Part shown: piece by piece, positions 36,795-49,665 of the stretch | Numbering within the stretch: the stretch's first letter is position 1 | Layout of the letters: each line of letters starts with the position of its first letter | NCBI GenBank assembly: GCA_037957365.1 | Contig: JARHVA010004093.1 | Coordinates: 379,501 to 443,500 of the forward strand | DNA: 64,000 nucleotides | Source of the DNA: Torreya grandis | Lineage: Eukaryota > Streptophyta > Pinopsida > Cupressales > Taxaceae | Reading direction: 5' to 3' | Notes under the pieces: generated by a model | What the model was told of the DNA's origin: nothing | Seen by the model: only the letters and a program-made list of their open reading frames with translations | Database searches by the model: none | Translations under genes and position numbers: made by a program

Positions 36795-39049
36795 GCTTGT
36801 TTCCATTCATGGTATTTTTTATTTTAAGCCTTTTCAAGAGTGTTTAAGACTCATAATTCATGGTATGGGATATGGGGGGTGGATTTGACCATAAAAGATG
36901 TGGGTTTGGGATTTTGGAATGTTTTTTGAGTAGGTTAACCCATGGTTTTGAATGGAAAGATGGTTTTGACTTCATGTATGGTATCTAGTGAGTTGAGAAG
37001 TGGTTTCAAAGAGATTTTAATATTTTTACATGTTTAAAAGGTGGTTTTTTGGGAGATTCATGGTATTGGTTACTTTGGAAGTAGTATTGATACTTGACAA
37101 GTTCTCTATGAATTTGATAGAGGTTTCCAATGTTCATGGTGGCCTACATAGGGTGTGGGTGAAATATCCATAAGTGAAAATAACATAGTTAATGAAACAA
37201 TCTAGGGTGGATTTATTTTCATGAGTGAATTCATTTGTAAATAAATCTAAATTTCAAGAAATCTTTGAAGGAAAAGGTTCTAGTTTTTAAAGGCATTTCA
37301 AAAGGCCTTTTAAGGCATTATTCTTCATGATAATATTAATAAGCCTTTTGTTCAAGTTGATGGGGTGTATGAATATTTAAAAACTTCATATCAATGCAAC
37401 AAGTCTGGTGTGAGAAATCCATAGTCAAAGTTTTTATATATAAGAGTGAAAAAAGTGAGGAACCTAAGCAAATGAGAAATCAAGCACATGACATAATGAT
37501 AAGAGAAGATAAGAACTTCCTTGCAGTGGAAAAAATTTTGGAGTAGTTTCACGTGTATGGATTGGTAATCATGTCATAGACCTACAAATTTTGAGGACAT
37601 AGGCATATTCTTTGTATTAAAGAGTTAGTCAAGATTGCATCATAGGATAGGATTTATTATGTATAGAAGCTTCAAAATTTAATACTTGTTATGGTCCTAA
37701 GGGGTCATTAGACACCTTAGGAAGAGTATGGTGATGAAATGGATTAGGAAAACATTCAAAATTTTCTTGTTCAAATTGGTGCTTAGATTATAGATCTTAT
37801 TCATGCAACTAGGAATCACTGACAAGGGAAGATGGTAAAAGAATTACAGTATATGTCAAGATAGAATGCCTGAGGGAAAAGTAAAAATCTATAAGCTTTA
37901 GGAATCAAATATTTTCATAGCGGTAAAATAGGGTCCTACTTAGTAAAAGTACTTATATTTTTCATAGTAACCACTGAAAGTCTCTATCTTTTTATTTCTT
38001 TGTTACACTTTTTGTAATAACTTAAGGGGTTATGTTTTACCCTTTGAAAGTCATTTAAGGTAAAATAACTATAAAATATAAACCTCTTACCATAAATGTG
38101 GTTATGGAGAAGGTTGCAGGTGGGAACACCTATTTTAATCTATAAATAGGAGCTTAGGATTCATTTGTATAGAGGGGTTATCTTCAGCTGGGCTCATGTT
38201 GGCTTTATGCCAATTGATTTTCTGAAAGTAGAAATTTTGCAAGTATAAGGATGGAATCTATATGTACAATCCCATGAAGAAAAAATAAATAAATGATTTA
38301 CAAGACTTTGTTCCATGAGATTTTTTGAAAGATAATATGCATGAGTATTCTAGTTAACTTTGATTCTTGTTCTTTAATTTTAATAGAATGTTATTGTTAG
38401 ATAGTTAACAAAGGTGACATTTTTAAGTATGGAAAGTTTTTTGAATCTACATTAGGAACTTTGTCATTGGGAATCCTTGGTGAGATTAATAATATGATTT
38501 ATTGCCTATTTTTATTAGGAAATATAGGGTTGTTGAATATCTTTCTTTGTAAAATTATCCAATCTCCTTGGTGTATGTATCTTCTCTGTATGTTTAAAAT
38601 ATGTCTTTCCCATCTAATTTTCATGAAAAAAGATTCATCTGATATACCTTAAATGTTGGATTATTCTGGTAAGTCTTTACGTTTAGCTATCTAGAGTTTT
38701 CTATCATCTTTTATAGGATTATTATAATAGATTTTGTGTTTAACTAGATAGAATAATCTCATTCTTCATTTCTCCTTTCCTTTCACCTTCTTTCCTTATT
38801 TCCATTTATATATCTTTTATGTAATTTTAGGTTAAAACTAAGAAACTTCCAATAAAAAACATTTTTTCTATAAATAGCTATGAATAACGTTTCCCTTGCT
38901 TTTCCCATTTTGGCTTTCAATAAAGGTAGTTCTACCTACTAATAGGAGAGGGATTTTGTCTTCCATTTATAACTAATATAATAAATTAGTTCCCAAATTA
39001 TTGAATCAAAGTCATTAGTTTGTCCCCCTAACAAATTTTTGAGTCAACA
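36795..39049 (+). mobile_element. R element 3' LTR, right part
   Basis: Carries the uninterrupted version of the site where the 8.1-kb element entered the 5' LTR: AAAAGGTGGTTTTTTGGGAG at about 37036-37055. It runs through to GAGTCAACA at 39049. Short open frames in it have no counterpart in intact genes. Confidence 0.85.
38139..38152 (+). promoter_or_regulatory. R LTR TATA box (intact copy)
   Basis: TCTATAAATAGGAG is a canonical plant TATA element. The homologous 5' LTR copy at 14838 has lost its first T. Confidence 0.7.
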
Positions 39050-39054
39050 AGGTT

Positions 39055-39620
39055 GTAGGAGGAGATGGGGAGGGGATGGAGATATATAGGCAATTATGGT
39101 AGAGAGGGATGTACCTTGGGAAAAATATTTTGAAGTTTTTTTAGTGAAGCCAGCTATAGGAATAGTTGATAAAGCTACAAGGGTGATATGATGTATTTTA
39201 ATAGAGTTAGGATGAGGCATGATATGTGTAGGATATATTTGTGATTAATGTGATAGGATCTAGGTAATAGTAGGTGTAGTAGGGAGAATAACATTAGGAT
39301 CCATTATAGGAGGAGGGGGACAAGATAGGAGGATAGGGCATCTAGGTATTGTGAGCCTAGATATATATAAATATTTGGTAGTGGAGAAATGCTATCACAA
39401 GTAGATTATTATAGACTAGTTACAAAATTTTCCTAGATATGCCAACCACATAGCCAGGCAGGGTCAGACGCCTTGGGGAGCACATAATACTACAAATAGT
39501 GTGGGGAATATTCATCAAAGGAGATACATGAGATATGGTGGAGGATATGGAGGGGATAGTGGAGGAGGAAGAGTGGATATCCACTTGAGATAGATCCAGT
39601 TCACTCAGTAGTCATGTATA
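39055..39620 (+). other. Purine-rich segment right of the R insertion, unrecognised
   Basis: Probable continuation of 3293-3705, separated by R. It begins with the right AGGTT duplication (39050-39054) and contains GGAGGAGATGGGGAGGGG and GGTGGAGGATATGGAGGGG. A Gly-rich frame (RYGGGYGGDSGGGRVDI near 39530-39580) is open briefly; no family is recognised. Confidence 0.45.
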
Positions 39621-40434
39621 TGGCTAACTATATGGATTGGCTTTATACATATTGCATATTATGACACTTTATGATGTATATTTTATTTATAGATATATAT
39701 TCATGAGTATATTTTATAAAAAAAATATTATATGATTTTTCATTATGTGATTATGGATTTGGATTATGTGGATTATGTTTATATGGCATTTGAGTTTATT
39801 TATATCATGGATTATATTGATTATGTAGGGTTTACATGGATTATTTTATTTAGATTATGTGATGTATATTATATCTTGATTATAGAATCATATGTAGGGT
39901 ATTAAATTTTTTTAATTACATGAAATAATTTATGATGTATTATGGATTTATGACATATTTTGCTATGGATGTTATATTACATGTATGGTGCTCATATGGA
40001 TTTTTGCTTTTCATTATACTCATTAGATTATATGGGTGGGATTTTATTTCATGTATGATTATGAATTATGTAAATTTTAAAGGGATTATACGTTTATTAA
40101 CTAATCAAAAATGCTTGACCAATGTTAGTCCCCTTGTTGATTTTGCATATATGCCATTTTATCTAATATTAATGAAAATCCTTAACAATCTCTTATTAAC
40201 TAAATTCATAATTATTTGGTTAAAAAGGGGATTCTCATATAGGAATGGGGGAAAACTTAATTCTCCAGGAATACACATGTTATTTTTAAGTTTATGAGAT
40301 TTTTAACCTTAAGCTAACCCATGGATATATGTAGACTGATCAATGTGAGAAGTCTAAAAATTTAATGAAAGTTGATCAATGCAGGAAGTTTCATAAATCA
40401 TAGGCACATAGCCATCCTTTAGGGAAGTGGTTTG

Positions 40435-40436
<2 letters not shown>
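39621..40436. other. AT-rich tract with GGATTATGT-type repetition, non-coding
   Basis: Loose repetition of GATTATGTGGATTATG and related words at 39740-39900. A 121-residue frame at 39932-40297 is hydrophobic and compositionally driven, with no family resemblance. Nothing else is seen. Confidence 0.5.

Positions 40437-40499
<63 letters not shown>
40437..40499. repeat. (TG)n microsatellite
   Basis: About 31 uninterrupted TG units. Confidence 0.97.
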
Positions 40500-40501
<2 letters not shown>

Positions 40502-40879
40502 CAAGAGTTTTCCTTCAAGGTATTGGTCTACAACTTTGCTTTTCTTGACTTTGATTTCCCAAGCTTTTTATCATCATGGATTAGACTTAAGGTATGTTCA
40601 TAATCCATGGAACAAGGCCATGTGTTATTCATTTTGAACAACATTTTAAGGTGAAGGATTGTTAGGAGATAATGATTTATAACTCCACTATATTTTGAGT
40701 GAAGCCAATCCATGAGAAAATGCTATGAAGAGAGTCATGGTGTTCATATTTAAAGATAAAATTGGTATACTACTAGAAATACATATAATTGTCAATTATT
40801 ATTGGGTTTGTTTGAAGGTAGATGATAAGATTTTAGGAGAACTTATGCTAATTGAAGTTTGCAATAATATTATTAATAA

Positions 40880-43095
40880 TAGAAAAGATAGATGAAAATC
40901 ATTAAGAGGTTCACATTTTAATTTTCCATCAAGGGAGGCCAAATGATATGCCATAAATATATATTTATGAGTGATAATATATGGTCAAATCCAATTAGGA
41001 TCAAACTTTCCTCATTTTATTATTTTCATATTTGTGACATGTTGATTTTGTTTAATGACAAGGTCATCGATTTTAAATTCTCATTCCTTTAAATGTTTAT
41101 TATATTCATATTTTATTCGTTCTCGATATAAAGGAAGGTGAATAATGGATGTGGCTCGATGTTCATCTAAAATTTCCAACCATGATAATTGGTAATGATG
41201 ATAATCCTCTTTAGAAATTATATCTTTGAGAGTGATTCAAAGGGAAGGAATTCAAACTTTGAGGGGGAGAACTTCTTTAGTACCATAAACCAAATAAAAA
41301 GGGATAGACCTTGAACATGTTCGAATACTAGTATGATAAGCCAACAAAGCAAAAAGTATGTGAATATGCCAATAATTTTCAACTTCATTGACCATTTTTG
41401 TTATCATCTTGATAAGGGTTTTATTTTTTTGCTTTGGCCCATCCATTGGCTTGTTGATAATAAGGTGACAAGAAGCTTAGCTTAATGCCAAAGGAATCAC
41501 ATAAATTTTGAACTTGCTTATTTTTAAAATATTTTCCATTATCTATAATGATTTTATGTGGGACACCAAAATGACATATGATGAGATGATTAATGAAATC
41601 AACAATCTTATCTACCTTGGTTAAAATAAGGGGAATGGATTCCACCTATTTAGTGAAATACTCAGTAGCAATAATGATAAAGTTATTCTACTAAGAAGAT
41701 TTAGGATTAATCTTTCCTATAAGGTATAAAACCCATTGGTTGAAAGGCCAAAAATCCATAGATACTTGTAACATATGACTAGTGATATGAGATAATCTAA
41801 CACATTGTTGACACTCCATGCATTTCTTGACATACAATAGTCTCAATTCATATTGGGCTAATAGTATCCTAACTACATAATTTTCTTGGCAATAGTTAAA
41901 CCACTAAAATGGCCACCATAGATTCTATAGTGACCTTCCTTGATCACCATATTTACTTTAGAATTATGGAAATAATATAGGAGAATTAAATCAAACACTC
42001 ACTTATAAAACACACCCCCTAGTATTATATACCATGTATTTTGATATGGAAAAGCACATTTACTAGTTTTGGATAAACCTGAAGGAATGTTATATTTAGA
42101 CAAATAGTCAAATATCTATATGTACCATGAATCCACATGGTTTTCCTCTATGATGTGGATATAAGGAAGATTAGTTTTGGTATAAGAAGGTTGATTGACC
42201 CTATGAATAAGGACAAATAATTTATACCCCTGAGAGGAGGATGGGATCAAGGAATCCAAGGAAACCATGGTGTTAGAAATTTTTTTGGTTGATCGAGGAG
42301 TGGTCTTGATGACATAATGGTTAAGGGTGGATAAAAAATGATCTTCTAATATCTTATACCTTTGGAGGATATTATTCTTGCACTGATATATGCTAGTTAT
42401 TTGATTGACTACCAGTTGGGAGTTCATAAAAATATGAAGTGACTTACTCTTAGAGCCAAAGATATTTGGATACCTATAATTAGGGCTTTATATTAGTCAT
42501 TATTATTATTATAGTCTAAATAGATATTAAAATATAAGGGGATAGGAATGCCTTTAGGTGGTATTAGAATAATCCCTTTTCCCCCTCCATGTTTGCATTT
42601 AAATCCATCAAAGAATAATGTCATTTGGTATTCAATATCTTCTTGGGATGTGGAGGCTATAGGTTAATCAAGGAATTCATAGGTAAATGGTAGATTAATA
42701 GTAAGGGGTGATTCATCTAATTGATCAGTGATTATCTACCCCTTAATTAACTTATGGTTATGTATCTTGAGATCAAACGTAGTGAGTATCATCATCCATC
42801 TTTCCATCCATTGATTTTGATAGGATTTTGAATGCATGAACTTGATAGGATCAATATAGGTAATCAAATAGGTCTTATGATTAAGTAAATAGTAGGGAAG
42901 CTTAGAAGTTATGAATTTTAAGGCAAATCATGATATTTCAATGTATGTGTAATGAGTCTCATACTCATCCAAAGTATGACTTATTTAATAAACCAATTTA
43001 TCTCTATGTTGATCATCTTGATGGGTAAGCATGGCACATAATGCATGATTTGTAGTTGATATATACAAGTAAAAAGGCTTATCCTCTCGATGTCC
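40880..43095 (-). pseudogene. Gypsy-2: truncated Ty3/gypsy RNase H-integrase fragment
   Basis: Along the minus strand from 43095 the RT-RNase H junction reads KPFYLYISTTNHALCAML, then KLVY, ISHTLDEYETHYTYIE. An RNase H part follows (42427-42116 reads NSQLVVNQITSIYQCKN). The integrase core is at 41645-41421 (VDFINHLIICHFGVPHKIII, DNGKYF, LSPYYQQANG), then NKTLIKMITKMVNEVENYWH and a LAYHTSIRTCSRSIPFYLVY segment to 41252. The second catalytic Asp is kept. The third acidic residue is lost, since the expected GQAEA reads GWAKA. The C-terminal domain continues, with stops, to about 40880. Gag, protease and RT palm are absent. Confidence 0.88.
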
Positions 43096-44049
43096 ACCTT
43101 AAGATGGAAAATGTTTCAATGCTTATTTTAATATTATGTGGTTTTGGTTGTGTGTGAAAAAGTGTGATTAATATGATATATTGATCAACCTAGATTAAAC
43201 TATGTGACTTATCTAACAAGAAAAGGATGAATGCAATTTTTTTTAAACTTTAAAAGGAAAATTAAGAATTTTTAGATTTTTTATTTTTTGAATGAAAACA
43301 AACAATCAAGAAAATGCAACTAATGAATAATTTAAAAGTGAAATATAGCAAAAGTAATGAGATTTTAGTGGTTCTATCAGGCATTCTAGAATGTTTTAGT
43401 ATTTTTTTGGTTCATTTTATTAATAAAATTAGATTAATAAAAATATAAATTATATAGGGTTTAAAGAGGAATATCTATGTTGGAGAATTCATACCATTGA
43501 TCCAATGAGGTGGGATCTCCTTTTTGACTAGGAAGGACAACCTACACACAAGAGACAACTTAGACAAGACTGGATTAATAAGATAGATGGGTGGATTGAC
43601 AGATACAAGATCAGTTCTAAGAAGTGTTACACTTTATTAGAGGGACGTCAGTCCACTATTTTATGCAATCAAATGGATAATATAATTAGATAAATTATAA
43701 TAAAGCATGTGATAATATTATGAAACTAAAATGAAACAAATCAATCTATTGCATAGATATTATCAAAGCATTAATTATAATATGTTATGTCTAATTCTTC
43801 TTGTCCTTGAATTACTTTTAGTTACTCAGTGATGGCTTGTAGAGTTGGGGTAAAGATAATCATGCAATTTTATAACACAAAAGAGATGTCATTTTGATCG
43901 GTAAATAATGGGTGAGGAACTATGGGTTCATGAATTGAAACCACATCATGTATAACACTAGGAAATGTCATCTGCAGATAGTAATGTGTGATTTTAAGAC
44001 TTATAAATAGTAAACTGGAAACACTTATGATTGATAATTTACGCTTAAG
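43096..44049. other. Non-coding flank of gypsy-2
   Basis: No coding similarity. AT-rich, with no recognised LTR edge where the gypsy-2 coding stops at 43095. Confidence 0.45.

Positions 44050-44102
<53 letters not shown>
44050..44102. repeat. (TA)n microsatellite
   Basis: About 26 TA units. Confidence 0.97.
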
Positions 44103-44105
<3 letters not shown>

Positions 44106-47100
44106 ATAGGGATTAATGCCAATTATCTTAAAATCAATATCAATTATGTAATTGATTTCGATCCAAAAAGAATCATGGTTGATACTTAGATTGGGTGCTA
44201 GAAAACTCTAGATGGGGCCTAAAGAGGGCTCTAACAAATTCTAAAAGGCTTAAGAACTGATTACAAGTTTATCTAAATAGAATATATTAGATAATATAGT
44301 AATAAAAAATCATTTAAACATACAACATACTTACCTATGAAAATACTTCATGTGTTACATTTAATATCTCGTTGATAGTGATGTGCTTGACCTTGGATAG
44401 AGTGAAGATGGTATGAAATAGGCATGCCATTATTTTTTAGTACTCAAGGTAAATTTATTCAGTGTTTTGGAGTGTAAAAATTAGGATCCCTTAGTCTAAG
44501 TTTAGACTAGCTATAATCAATGTTGATCCTAATAGGATCGATGATGATCATGGGGATCATTACCGATTCATTCAAAGTTTAACTTGTTGTTTCTAATAAC
44601 TCAAGATCATGGATTAAACTTAGTCCAAATTGGTTTTTAATGGGTCTTGAGTATGGAGAGATTGTTAGGGAGGTTAAAACAACTTACCCTTAATAAGTTT
44701 CAAGATATTTTACTAGATTTAGGGATGATTAACTAATTACCTAGGTAAAATGGTAATTAACTAGATTAATTACACAACATTAGATCATAAATGGTAAAAC
44801 TATATTAATCATCATAAAAAATGCGGGGAAGGGGTAAGACACATTTATTCATAATAGAATGGTGTAAATTTATAGTGTCTAAAATGGCATTCAAATAATA
44901 GGAATGTAATAAATACAAAATATTCAAAGTGATATATCTTTCACATATGATTTATTTTGAGATAAGTGACTTGTAGGCTGTCTCTTTTCTCAAAAGGGGC
45001 ACATCATTATTGTCTTACTAGGAACATTCAATTTTCATGAGAAAAAAATTAGATTCATGGAAAATATATTATTTTAAAATATAAATATTATTTATCAATT
45101 TCATATTATGGGGGAATGTGGCATGCATATGAAATCATCACTACAATTTCAAATTAAAAGTCTCATATTTGTAAAATTTTCAAAAAGTTTTAAAAGTGAA
45201 AAAATTCAAAATTTTCAAGCAGAAAATTCCAATTAAAATTTAAAATAACATTTCAATTTAATACAAATATAGGGGCATGATATTCATTCATGTTCACATT
45301 TATACTATGGAATTTTAAAAATTATCAAATTTCAAATTTAAAAGTTAATAAGTTATAAATAGAATATATATTTGTTTGAAGAGTGTAATTTATCTCAGTG
45401 GAAAATAGACCACATTAATTTATAGTGACACTCATCATATATGGTTGAACTTTTTTAATATGTAGTATGCCACAGGTCATAGTTTTACCCCTTCCAATAT
45501 TTTGTAGAGTACTCTACACAATCAAATTAGAGTTAGAGGTACAATCCTTAAAAATCAAGAGTATTCAATGGCTTTCAAATTGAGTCTTGATCACTCTCAA
45601 TTTTCCATAGTTTAGAACATATAAAAATTTATAAATAAGGGGACATGCACTTCACTATATCCAAAGTTACATGTATTTTTTTTTACCAATTATCTCTTTT
45701 CAAGTAAAAAATAGAAAAATTCAAAATTTCAAATTTTAATATGATAAAAAGGTTACTTTTAGTGGAATTATTTCATGTTGATTACATTAAGTCATATTTC
45801 ATAAATAATCTTCACATCCAAAGATAGAGTGTGTATACACACTCAAGTCCACATCTACTTTAGTAATTTCACTTTGTGCATCAATAGAAGAAAGTGGGTG
45901 CAAGTGAAGAAATATAAAAATAGTCACTGATGTATGACAAAATTTATTCTTGGTACCCCTAACCTCCCTTATTTTATCTACCATTTCACTAATTCAAAAT
46001 TTATAAGAGGGAATTAATTGTATTTTAAGCATTATAAACATCATAAAAACATCCCTATTTTAATCACATTCATCCCTATTCATCACACATTCTCTTTTCT
46101 AACTTGTACCCCTAGTCTCTAGTCTTCTAGGATAAGTCCACACTATTCATACATGGATTCACTATGACCTTTTTGACTACACCCCAACAATTACTTTTTT
46201 GAATTTAGACATTACACAATAAATCTCATACACATCTTGTCAATTTGAGTAGCAAAATTATCTTAAATATTATCCTATAAATCACATCAAGGCTACTCAT
46301 TCTACCTCCACTAAATATATGTATAAATATCATTGTACACTAAGAAAAGGAGAACTATTTATTTCTATTTCAAATTTGAAGTATTATAATAATCAATATC
46401 CAAGTCTAAACAAATTTTAACATAGGTCAATGGAATCTATTTTTAAAATTTTCAATTAATCATATAACTAAATCATTTTATTTGCATCATCATGGATCTC
46501 AAAATAAAACTAGGAGGGAGAACTACATCAACCTAAGGCCCATTTGGGATATGTACGTAGTTATTAACTACAAGGGTTTTTTAGGCCAACTCAACTATCT
46601 TTAAAACCCATCCCCCCATTTATTATCTAATTTTTATCCATTACATGTGAAGTATTAGGTTTTGTTAATTGAAAGTATTATGCATGAAATAGTACACAAA
46701 TATCTAGTATCAAACTTTAGAAGTAGTCACATAGGTCCATATCTATAAAATTAGGAACATAATCAACCAAGATGTAGTCACAGTAGTTAGACAAGGCCAT
46801 AGTGCATCCTTACTTGCCTCACATGGACTTGTCTTAGTATACTTTCAATTACTATTTAATAATATGACCATGTTTATAGGTATTTATATACAATTGAAAT
46901 TCATATACAGTTTATACATTCATATTTACTATTTTTTCAAGCTTCTAATTTTAATAATATTTTTTGTACTTCTCCTAGGGTCTAGGGACACTAGTTCAAA
47001 AACAATCCACAAATTTAACCTAAATAAAAATTAAAAAATAATATTTCTATCTTACTATATATTATTGTAGTTTTCATATTAAACTAGCATATATTAGAAT

Positions 47101-49665
47101 TTATATTTCAATAATTTAAATCAATTAGTTTAAGTCACCTTACTAATTATGGGTTTGGAAGATTTATATTTATAATCATAAACTTGAGACACTTCATATT
47201 CAATATTATTACAAATTTCTACATGATTATCTACCCTACATATTGGTGATATGATATAATGGGCCTATGTATCCAATATAAGCATTGAGATAGTAATAAG
47301 GGTGGGATGGTAGTTGTCACATCCTTAATGTCTAGGAGTAGGAGGAATGAAAAGAGTCACACATGGAATAATTTCATATTCAAAATTTATACAATATGTA
47401 TTACTAAGGAAAGTTAAGAATTTATCATTATTAATTTCAACCTTATTTTTAATGTAGATAAATTTAACCCATTTAATTACATGCATTGTAAACATATTAA
47501 ATATGTTAGGAAAGAAACATGTAATCATGACTATCATAGTCTGAATCATAAAATAAAGACTACCAACATCCATTATAACTATGCTACATATTTGATTATT
47601 ATATGGATAAGTGAAAATCAAAAACCACAAATTAGAAATAATAAATTATTTATGAAACCATAAGAAGGAAAGATGAAACTCTAAGGGAGAAAATACATAG
47701 GTTTTACCACATTCAAAATAAATATTGGGATCACCAAAATAATTTGGTTATTATTTAAGATTTAGGTGATCTAAATAACATTAAACTATTACATAGTACA
47801 TTAAAAAGGTGCTATAAATAACATTTATTTGAGGGGATGAATTATGATAAAAAAGAGCATGATAATATCAAAAGATATTTTAGAATAAATATAATTACAT
47901 AGATATTTCCTAATATGGTTCTAAAAGGGTCAATATTTCATCAAAGAATCCATTTAAAAAGTCTTAGGGACCAAATAAGTGGCCATAAATGAAAGATAAT
48001 TTTAGTATTTGGATATTTAGGTGAGAGAGTTAGAGGAAAGAGTCAACAAATTATAAGAGGAGAACATCTCTCTCAAACATTATATTCAAGCACTAGTAGT
48101 TCATAACAAAGTAATTTTTAGTAATTATCTTCCTAGGAATAAGGGTGAATGCATGAGTAATAATCCTAAAAGAGGAAAAAAAATGTCAAAGGTAAGATAA
48201 TAGGAGCTAAATATAATGGAAAAACCCCTAAAGAAAATGTTATATAATTTGAATGAAACTCTTAGAGGGTAATGACCACAAATTTATTGATGTTTGTGTA
48301 TTTCATCTATTTTTTGACCTTTATTATATTTTCTATGATGTTTTTGTGAGTTGGTTGTGACCCAACCTTTTGTTTTTTATTTATTTCATTGTGTAGTCTT
48401 TATTTTATCTATTTGTTTCTTTTGGCTTAGACTACAACTTTTGTATATAAGGTTCAATTCCCTTAAAAAATAATCCACTTTACCCTTAATAAAAAAATAT
48501 TAAACTATGAAAATTTTGGCAATGAAAAATAATAAATAAACCATACAAATATGAATGTTAAATGGTGATTTATTTCACTTACTATATTTATAATTGACAA
48601 AACAAATAGGGAATATAGGCACTTAATTTTATGATTTAAAATATTCATTGTTGGCGGCACAAATCTAAAAAATCCTATGTATAATCTTTATAATTTATAG
48701 GATAAAGAAACATATTTTCATAACCTACGTGGATGTTATTAGTGAAGCTCAAACACCTACCACAAATGGTATTATCTAGTATATACTATAATTTTTTGTA
48801 TACACAAAATATTTTTTAGTTTATCATTTACTCACACTTTCTCTTATAGTAGCTTATTAATGCATTATTATTACTAAGTTCACACCTTAAAGGGTGAATA
48901 GAGAATGAGGTGGAAATGGATTGTGGTGCTTTCCAAGATCTATTGGTATCCTACCAAATTACCTAATTTTAGTTTTTATTTGTCTATCCATTTTATCTAC
49001 TTCAGATCCATATTTTCTAGTTTCCCTATATCCTATGGTATCTTATTGGCCTATACCATCTATTTTATACCTTTATACTTATTATATTATATTTTCTAGC
49101 CTAATATAATTTTGATTTTATCTTATAAATTTCTATTGTATTATCCTTGATGATACCATACTATGTTGCGTAGCATATTAAAACTATATCAATTTTGATG
49201 ATACTTTTGGCTTATAGTTTAGGGCTAGTTTTGGGTATTGAAGTAGTATAAATTGGGGTCACATTTAATTTATATCATATCACATTCATACACTATAATT
49301 TATTCTTTATTTCTTCCCTAAGTGATAATTTTTTAGACCTAGTGGCTTACAACCTTATCTTGGACATATTGTATTATGGTGTCATTGATGCTCAATAGGA
49401 GGAGTCATTGGGATTTATGAACCTAGGATATCTAGGTATTCATTCATCCATTTGAGGTCTTTAACCTACAACATTATCTTAAGAATATCAAATTGATCTA
49501 AGGATGAGATTGTAGTGATGATAGTTCCACCCTAAGGTAAATATTTATATCCCTACATGCCTTCATTTATTTACTTAGTAGATTAGATAGTGACTTTTTA
49601 TTGCATTATAGATATATGTATGTGTATTTTTGTTTAGGATCTTCCCTACACCAAATAAATTACTA
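44103..49665. other. Long AT-rich stretch without recognisable genes
   Basis: Read on both strands; all frames are short and low-complexity. The frames at 45799-45984, 47325-47663 and 48905-49109 show no known domain and no conserved start context. No LTR pair, TIR pair or RNA gene could be identified. It may be an old, unrecognisable repeat. Confidence 0.4.

Larger units (their letters stand above)
3706..39049 (+). mobile_element. R element: LTR retrotransposon, host of the large nest
   Basis: The outer element of a 35-kb nest. It starts TGTTATTGTG at 3706 and ends GAGTCAACA at 39049, flanked by AGGTT at 3701-3705 and 39050-39054. Without later insertions its LTRs are about 3.95 kb (3706-5726 plus 13820-15750) and 3.98 kb (18260-21186 plus 36795-39049, minus the T insertion). 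The interior is 15751-18259. The two LTRs align along their whole length, including a 29-bp minisatellite, the segment around a TATA box and the final GTCATTAATTT/GTCATTAGTTT block. The interior has a gag remnant but no pol, so this is a non-autonomous, LARD-like Ty3/gypsy derivative. Confidence 0.8.

Noticed and set aside
15166..38652. Related ORFs at 15166-15369 and 38461-38652 as a conserved gene
   Set aside because: They are the same position in the two R LTRs (U5 region); similarity is LTR homology and the frames diverge by indels.
39932..40297. 121-residue hydrophobic plus-strand ORF
   Set aside because: AT-rich, compositionally driven, no family resemblance, and no flanking gene structure.
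48905..49109. Two overlapping ~60-residue ORFs in different frames
   Set aside because: Overlapping frames in T-rich DNA; neither resembles a known protein.
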